Source: Arcuatula senhousia
Lineage: Eukaryota > Mollusca > Bivalvia > Mytilida > Mytilidae
Reading direction: 5' to 3'
Length of the DNA: 64,000 bases
NCBI GenBank assembly: GCA_963971305.1
Contig: CAXARO010001712.1
Location: forward strand, 62,001 to 126,000
Shown: positions 58,592 through 64,000 of the stretch, one piece after another
How positions within the stretch are numbered: position 1 is the stretch's first letter
Layout of the letters: each line of letters opens with the position of its first letter
Notes under the pieces: model-generated
Database searches by the model: none
What the model saw: the letters and a program-made list of their open reading frames with translations, nothing else
Told to the model about the DNA's origin: nothing
Translations under genes and position numbers: made by a program

Positions 58592-59430
58592 TAAAAATTC
58601 ATTATTTTTTTATAATATTATGACCTATCAAAATGGGGATCCTTATTATTAAATATTTAATCTCAAACCTGAATCTATGAAATAATGTCCATGTCCATGA
58701 CAAATTGTCCATCATAATGCAGGAATAGTCATTTGAGATTTTTCCCCAAATATTAGTGTATTTTTAAGAAACATTTACAAATCAAGGAGAGACATATAAA
58801 TAACTACAATAAAAAGTTATCATTGCATAAAATGTTATTTTCTAACACTTTTTAATTTTTCATTAATTACCTGTATCACCTAATGATTAAGTATTCAATT
58901 ACATGTATGCTGTTGCAGGGATTGGGAAGGCAGCAGGCTATGACTATGAGCCATTGGCACATTAAGAATGAAAATGGCCTTCTCTCATCTAGAATATAAA
59001 TAAAAGGCCCCTTGAAATTTAGAATTTCCGTGAAAAAAGTGGTAAATGGCATTTTGCTTTAAATTCCATCCAAATCCCTGCTGTTGTTTCTTGATCTTGT
59101 TGTTTCTGTCATATTTTTCCTTTTGATGTCAACAATAAAAATCTGTTTTGAATGTATAGTATTGAGTCTTATAATAACAAAATTTAGTTATACAATCACT
59201 AATTATTGAGTTAAAGAAAAAAATACTGTAAAATTGCATAATGTCCACTAGAGCTGTCATTCTTAAAAGGACCATTCTAAATGGCATAAGAAGATAAAAA
59301 ATGTCCACCTAATGGACACTATTTAATAGCAGGGGGCACTTGCATTGGAAATAGCAACTTTTCTGGAAAATACTGTCCTCCTGGACACTTTATCACAGTC
59401 CTGACACTTTTTTGCCTTACACTTTGAATA

Positions 59431-59540
59431 TTGTCCAAATTTCATTTATGTTACATTGGTTATATTTTTCTTGTATTGTTTTAGTCATTTTGATAATGTC
59501 CATTTTGATGTTATCCCAGTTAGCCTTGTGATATATTATA
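59431..59540 (-). pseudogene. Decayed minus LINE, segment 3
   Basis: Minus-strand frame HKANWDNIKMDIIKMTK, the usual ORF2 stretch after the endonuclease. It lies between the composite insertion and the plus-strand LINE, and joins the endonuclease fragment at 62917-63230. Confidence 0.6.
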
Positions 59541-59544
59541 TTAA

Positions 59545-62500
59545 AGTATAACTCGAACTTCGTGTGTGATAGAAAACCTGTTACTTTTAGAGCATTGTTA
59601 ATATCATTAATACTCTCAGGAGATATACAGTTAAACCCCGGTCCAAGTTCTACATACCCATGTGGCTTTTGTCATCAATCGGTTAGATTTGACCACTTAC
59701 GAGCAGTCTGTTGTGATGAGTGTAGTATTTGGTATCACTCGCACTGTATCGAAGACAGTGTTAACAAGATAGACTTTGAACTTCTTCAACACTCGAGTGT
59801 AGCTTGGTTATGTGTCAAGTGCAACACCCCAAACATAGATAGTTTTACATACCATTCATACGAACTCGAAATAACCAACCAGTTTAGTGTACTAAGTAAG
59901 CTATCGAGCATACCCTCTATTGACTCATCGTTTAGCCCTACCGCGTTTAGTAGCCCAAAAACGAGGAGACACCTCTCGTCCACAAGTTCAGCACGTACCG
60001 AGTCCATGGCCAGTGTTAATAAGCTTCCAAGTCATAACTTGCGTGTTCTAACCATGAACTGTCAGAGCATTCGAAACAAACGAACCGACATTGCTGAATG
60101 TATAGACTACTTTAAACCAGACGTTATTCTGGGTTCAGAGTCTTGGCTATCCTCAGAGCATAAAAACGCTGAAATCTTCCCGGAAGGGTACCACAAAAAT
60201 GTCTATAGAAAAGACAGAAATAAACATGGTGGCGGCGTCTTTGTAGCATTCCATGATAGATTTGAGACTTTAGAAGTAGAAAACAGTAATAGTAAATGCG
60301 AAGTCGTGTGGGCCGAAATGCAAACAAAAAGTAAGAACATTATTATTGGTTGCTACTACCGTCCTCCGAGTGCTGACATTACTTCCCTTGAGGAACTTGA
60401 CATTTCAATAAATAACATTAGATCTAAATGTAAAGATAAAATACTGATTCTCAGTGGTGACTTTAACCTACCACATATAAACTGGTCAAATTCAACTGTA
60501 AAGCAAAACTCTAGTCAGACCAACCAACATCATAAACTCCTAGAGATCTCACAAGACGCAGGTCTTCAACAAATGCAATTAAATAAAACTCGACTTGATA
60601 ACAACCTCGACCTCTATTTTACAAACCATCCAACATTAGTTAAATCGTGTGATACCGCACCTGGATTTTCAGATCACGACCTGATAGTCACAGACTCAGA
60701 CATTAAACCAGTATATAATAAACCAGTAAGACGTAAACTATATAAATTTAAAAAGGCAGACTGGCCTAGTATAAACATTAAAATGGAAGAATTATCTACC
60801 AAAATAGTTAATATGAACGCATCAGTCAACACCAAGTGGAATGAACTAAAAAAAGGCATTTTAAACATCATGAATGACAAAATACCTACTAAATTATCAT
60901 CTAAAAAGCATAGTATGCCCTGGATTTCATCTAAACTCAAAAAGAACATAAAACGTAAGCATAAACTTTATCAATGTGCTAAACTGTCAAATAAGTCAGA
61001 TGATTGGGACAAATATAGACTTCATAAAAGAATCTTGCAAAAAAACATCAGAAATGCACATTGGAATTATGTAAATGAAACTTTAAATAAAAGCATAGAG
61101 GAAGGAAATAATAAATCCTTTTGGAAGTATATAAAGGCTAAACGTAATGACAATGTCGGGGTCGCAGCAATCAAGAGTAATGGTATTTTACACCAAGATA
61201 GTGCTACTAAGGCGGAACTACTAAACGCTCAGTTTAAGTCGGTATTTACCGTGGAAAATCATAATGAGGCCCTCCCAGAAATCGAGGAGCAAAGTTACCC
61301 AACCATGCAAGGCATAGATATTAATGTAAACGGTGTTTATAAACTTTTGTTAAATTTAAATGTCAAAAAAGCGTCTGGTCCGGACAATATTCCAAATATG
61401 ATTCTCAAATCCTGTGCGAAGGAACTTGCACCAGCTGTAACATCAATTTTTCAACTTAGCATAAATACAGGTGAACTACCAACTGATTGGCAAAATGCCA
61501 ATATATCTCCGATTTTTAAGAAAGGAAATAAACACCTTCCAAGTAATTATCGACCCGTCTCTCTTACTAGTGTATTATGTAAAACTTTAGAACATATAAT
61601 ATGTAAAAACATTCTCAACCATCTTGAGAGGTACAAAATTCTAACCCATCTACAACATGGATTTCGCAGCGGTCATTCCTGTGAAACGCAACTGATAAAT
61701 ACTATGCATGATATTATGAAATCATATGATAATAAACATCAGATCGACCTTGTAATATTAGACTTCAGTAAGGCCTTTGACACTGTACCTCACCGTAAAC
61801 TGCTTCATAAATTGTCAAATTACGGAGTCCGTGGAAATGTAAACTTATGGATAAGAAACTTTCTTATAAACCGCCACCAACGCGTCGTAATAGACGGGAT
61901 ATCATCTTCCGCTTGTCCAGTTGATTCTGGTGTTCCGCAGGGAACTGTTTTGGGGCCGCTTCTATTTTTATGCCACATTAATGACTTACCCAAAAGTGTA
62001 TAATCTCAAGTTCGTTTGTTTGCGGATGATTGTTTACTTTATAGAACTATAAACTCTTTAGATGACCACTTTAAACTTCAACAAGATTTACTTTCACTTC
62101 AAAAATGGGCACAGACATGGGGAATGAAGTTCAATGCGTCAAAATGTTATATTATGTCAATTCATCGTAAAAGGGTACCATCGACTTTTAGTTACTCGCT
62201 TAATGATCATAAATTAGAACAAGTAAATGAAAACCCGTACTTGGGCGTCATTATAAGTGATAACCTGAAATGGAATACACATATTTCGAAAATATGTAAT
62301 CGTGCAAATAGCATCCTTGGCTTCGTACGAAGAAATTTAAAACACAGTAGATCATCCTTTAAAGAAACTGCTTATATTTCATTAGTCCGCTCTATATTGG
62401 ATTATTCATGTGCGGTTTGGGATCCGTATCTACTAAAAGATATAAATCAGCTTGAAAGCGTGCAACGTCGGGCCATCCGATTCGTAAAGAACGATTACAG

Positions 62501-62916
62501 TCGTTACAGCAGCGTCACAGAAATGATCAACAGTTTAGGGTGGAAACCACTAGCGGACCGCAGAAAAGAACAACGTCTTGTGTTTCTTTATAAGATCGTA
62601 AATGACCTGGTGGCGCTACCCACTGAAACCCTGGATCTGACCTATAACAATCGTACTCAACGAAATTCCAATAGCAAATCTCTAAAACTGTTATCCTGCA
62701 ATACTGATATATTTAAGAATTCATTTGTACCTAAAACCATAACTGACTGGAACTCTCTACCGGATTATTGTGTCAACTCAAAAACAATATCAGAATTTAA
62801 AAGTGCTCTAACACGAAACTTCAAAGCTGCTCAGCGCGACTAGTACCATTGGCGCACTCTCTAACCCTGGAAGAACCGTACTCATTAGTGAGGCACTTTC
62901 CAGTACCTAAACAGAA
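59545..62916 (+). mobile_element. Nearly intact non-LTR retrotransposon (CR1/L2-like, with PHD and 2A-like motifs)
   Basis: Plus-strand LINE inserted in the minus LINE between its IPQY and HKANW codons. About 3.4 kb: one long frame, a short 3' region (62844-62916) and little or no 5'UTR, so probably slightly 5'-truncated. No clean target-site duplication or poly(A)-type tail was found. The clade is inferred from PHD plus APE plus RT order and is not certain. Confidence 0.75.
59562..62843 (+). pseudogene. LINE polyprotein: 2A-like motif, PHD finger, APE endonuclease, reverse transcriptase; one in-frame stop
   Basis: Residues counted from 59562, which is GTG. No ATG precedes the conserved region, so the true start may be lost. 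A hydrophobic stretch runs into the 2A-like GDIQLNPGP (residues 20-28). A PHD finger follows (CGFC, CCDEC, WYHSHC, CVKC; residues 34-88). The APE endonuclease starts near residue 165 ([33 protein letters not shown]). The RT has [56 protein letters not shown] and [18 protein letters not shown] at 62001-62003 falls between NDLPKSV and SQVRLFADD, just before the catalytic FADD. The frame is unchanged across it and runs on to 62843 (YLGVIISDNLKWN, CAVWDPY). With a single lesion it is a young copy, but without readthrough it cannot make a complete RT. Confidence 0.85.
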
Positions 62917-63230
62917 CAGATACTGGGGTATGACTCTGGGTGTTTTTTTAGTCATTTTAAGAGAAATTGTGCATTCTGCAAACACAATATCATGATCTGC
63001 ATTACCTATGGGAGGCATAACTTCTACTTTATTGTTAAAGTTTGGTGCATTTGTCAATAAGAGGTCTAGAGTTCTGTCCCCTCTTGTTGGTTTATCTACA
63101 ATTTGTTCTAGGGAATGGTCATTTATCATATCAACGAGAGCTTGGACTTGGTGTTGTTTTGAGTCTGGTTTGCCTGGAATTACAGCTGGTATTTTTCAGT
63201 CAATGTGACCAAGGTTCAATGTGATCTGTG
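62917..63230 (-). pseudogene. Decayed minus LINE, segment 4 (endonuclease C-terminal part)
   Basis: Minus-strand frame LNLGHID, a TGA stop where the family has Trp, then IPAVIPGKPDSKQHQVQALV, INDHSLEQIVDKPTRG, LDLLLTN, GNADHDIV and TPRVIPQY. These are the APE endonuclease end motifs. The LINE text fades at about 63230, which is its 5' limit here. Confidence 0.75.
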
Positions 63231-64000
63231 TAATGCTTTCATTTTGTTTTTTGTCGTTTTACATATAAATATTTACCCTTGGATTTCAAAAGTGACAGAG
63301 ACAGACAGAAAATTAAAATGTAAACAATTCGATATTCCATGTTTCAAAACCGGAAAACAGGTAAAATTGACAGGTAAAAATGAATTATCTCCCTTACGAC
63401 ACATTTGAATGTCTGGTTAACAAAAAGCCAGTCCGTTAATCATAATGGAGCAAAATTTAAGAAAAAATAAATTTCTTTCAGTATTAGTATGATGACCTGA
63501 AAAAAGTAGCCGTCTCTGTAAGAATCATGCAAAACGCAAAATTAGTGGCAGATGCATATTTTTGAAAACTAGTTCTTTTTATTGGAATTTGATCTTTATA
63601 ATGAGAAATGAATGTAAATTAAATTTTAGCCCAATCGGTTCATAAGTTCTCGTTTAATACACAATACAAATTTGGTTACATTGTGTATGAAAATAAGTAC
63701 GGGGAAGAGTGCCGCCAATTTTTTTTTCTTAACAAACCAACCAAAAATATCACTTTAAGTATCCGACTGATATTTTTGTTGAAATTCAACTAGAATGGCC
63801 TACTTTTTCAGAAAATATCAATAATTTTTACAGACCCTTCCGAACTTTTGAGTATAGATGCCAAGAAAATCGGTTGGGTTGTGTATGAAATAAGTTCGGG
63901 AAATTTTCCCGCCAAAATTTTTAATGTCAATTTGCAGATAGTCTAATGGACCGATTTCACTTAAGTTGATATTTTTCGTTAAAGTGGTCCAAGATGAATA
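63231..64000. other. Right edge, non-coding
   Basis: AT-rich. 'gtgtatgaaaataagt.cgg' recurs near 63686 and 63884 in an imperfect ~200-bp repeat. No gene seen. Confidence 0.5.

Larger units (their letters stand above)
55241..59430. mobile_element. Composite insertion in the minus LINE (outer element of unknown type)
   Basis: The LINE text breaks at about 55241 and resumes near 59430. The outer sequence at both ends is rich in 'tgtcc'/'ggaca' phrases ('tgtccctcattttaatatg' on the left, 'cactttgaatattgtccaaa' on the right) and was itself entered by a Z element. I could not define its termini or class. Confidence 0.5.

Noticed and set aside
55241..59430. Terminal inverted repeats for the outer composite insertion
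   Set aside because: The 'atattgtcc' phrases at both sides are in direct, not inverted, orientation and recur internally.
59545..62916. Target-site duplication for the plus-strand LINE
   Set aside because: Only GATA/AGATA-like matches at the two joins, too short and not abutting. Left undetermined.
1..64000. tRNA and rRNA genes
   Set aside because: No cloverleaf with A and B box spacing or rRNA-like conserved block was recognised by eye. tRNAscan-SE would decide.

Overview
The window looks like nuclear DNA of a bivalve mollusc, most likely a mussel-like species. The evidence is AT-rich introns, short well-spliced animal exons, and a dense load of interspersed repeats of the kinds seen in marine bivalves: hairpin-ended elements with GAC/GTC microsatellites, elements ending in runs of C and G, and ~160-180 bp internal tandem units. 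No bacterial, organellar or CRISPR features were seen. The species call is inference from repeat style and could not be searched.

Three spliced protein genes can be rebuilt exon by exon, with splice phases that agree at every junction. (1) 955-10626, minus strand: the N-terminal ~489 residues of CCHCR1, a centrosome/P-body coiled-coil protein, running off the left edge. Its intron 11 holds an opposite-strand 347-codon open frame (2047-3090) that I do not recognise. (2) 19989-32309, plus strand: a complete 11-exon kynurenine formamidase (AFMID, 311 aa) with HGGYW, GHSAGG and a candidate Ser/Asp/His triad. (3) 44973-50807, minus strand: a cell-surface gene with one CUB domain, a Ly6/uPAR-like cysteine module and a hydrophobic C-terminus suggesting a GPI anchor. 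All its introns are phase 1, and its signal-peptide exon was not found. CCHCR1 and AFMID are divergently transcribed about 9.4 kb apart.

The space between and inside these genes is transposon-derived. 10.99-16.5 kb is a cluster of nested non-autonomous elements plus a 5'-truncated LINE, two of them with readable target-site duplications. 17.5-19.1 and 33.7-39.2 kb hold further hairpin or inverted-end families with internal tandem arrays. The introns of AFMID and of the CUB gene carry small Tc1/mariner-like, hAT-like and Helitron-like elements and a 55-bp minisatellite. 52.3-63.2 kb is a deep nest: a decayed minus-strand LINE broken by an inverted-repeat element, a hairpin element that itself contains a fold-back element, and a nearly intact plus-strand LINE. 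That LINE encodes a 2A-like NPGP motif, a PHD finger, an APE endonuclease and a reverse transcriptase, with one in-frame stop.

The most unusual signal is in the CUB-gene intron at 48.7-50.5 kb. A ~400-bp tandemly arranged repeat carries three copies of a 42-nt motif that folds on paper as a minimal type I hammerhead ribozyme, which would fit a retrozyme or a Penelope-like element.
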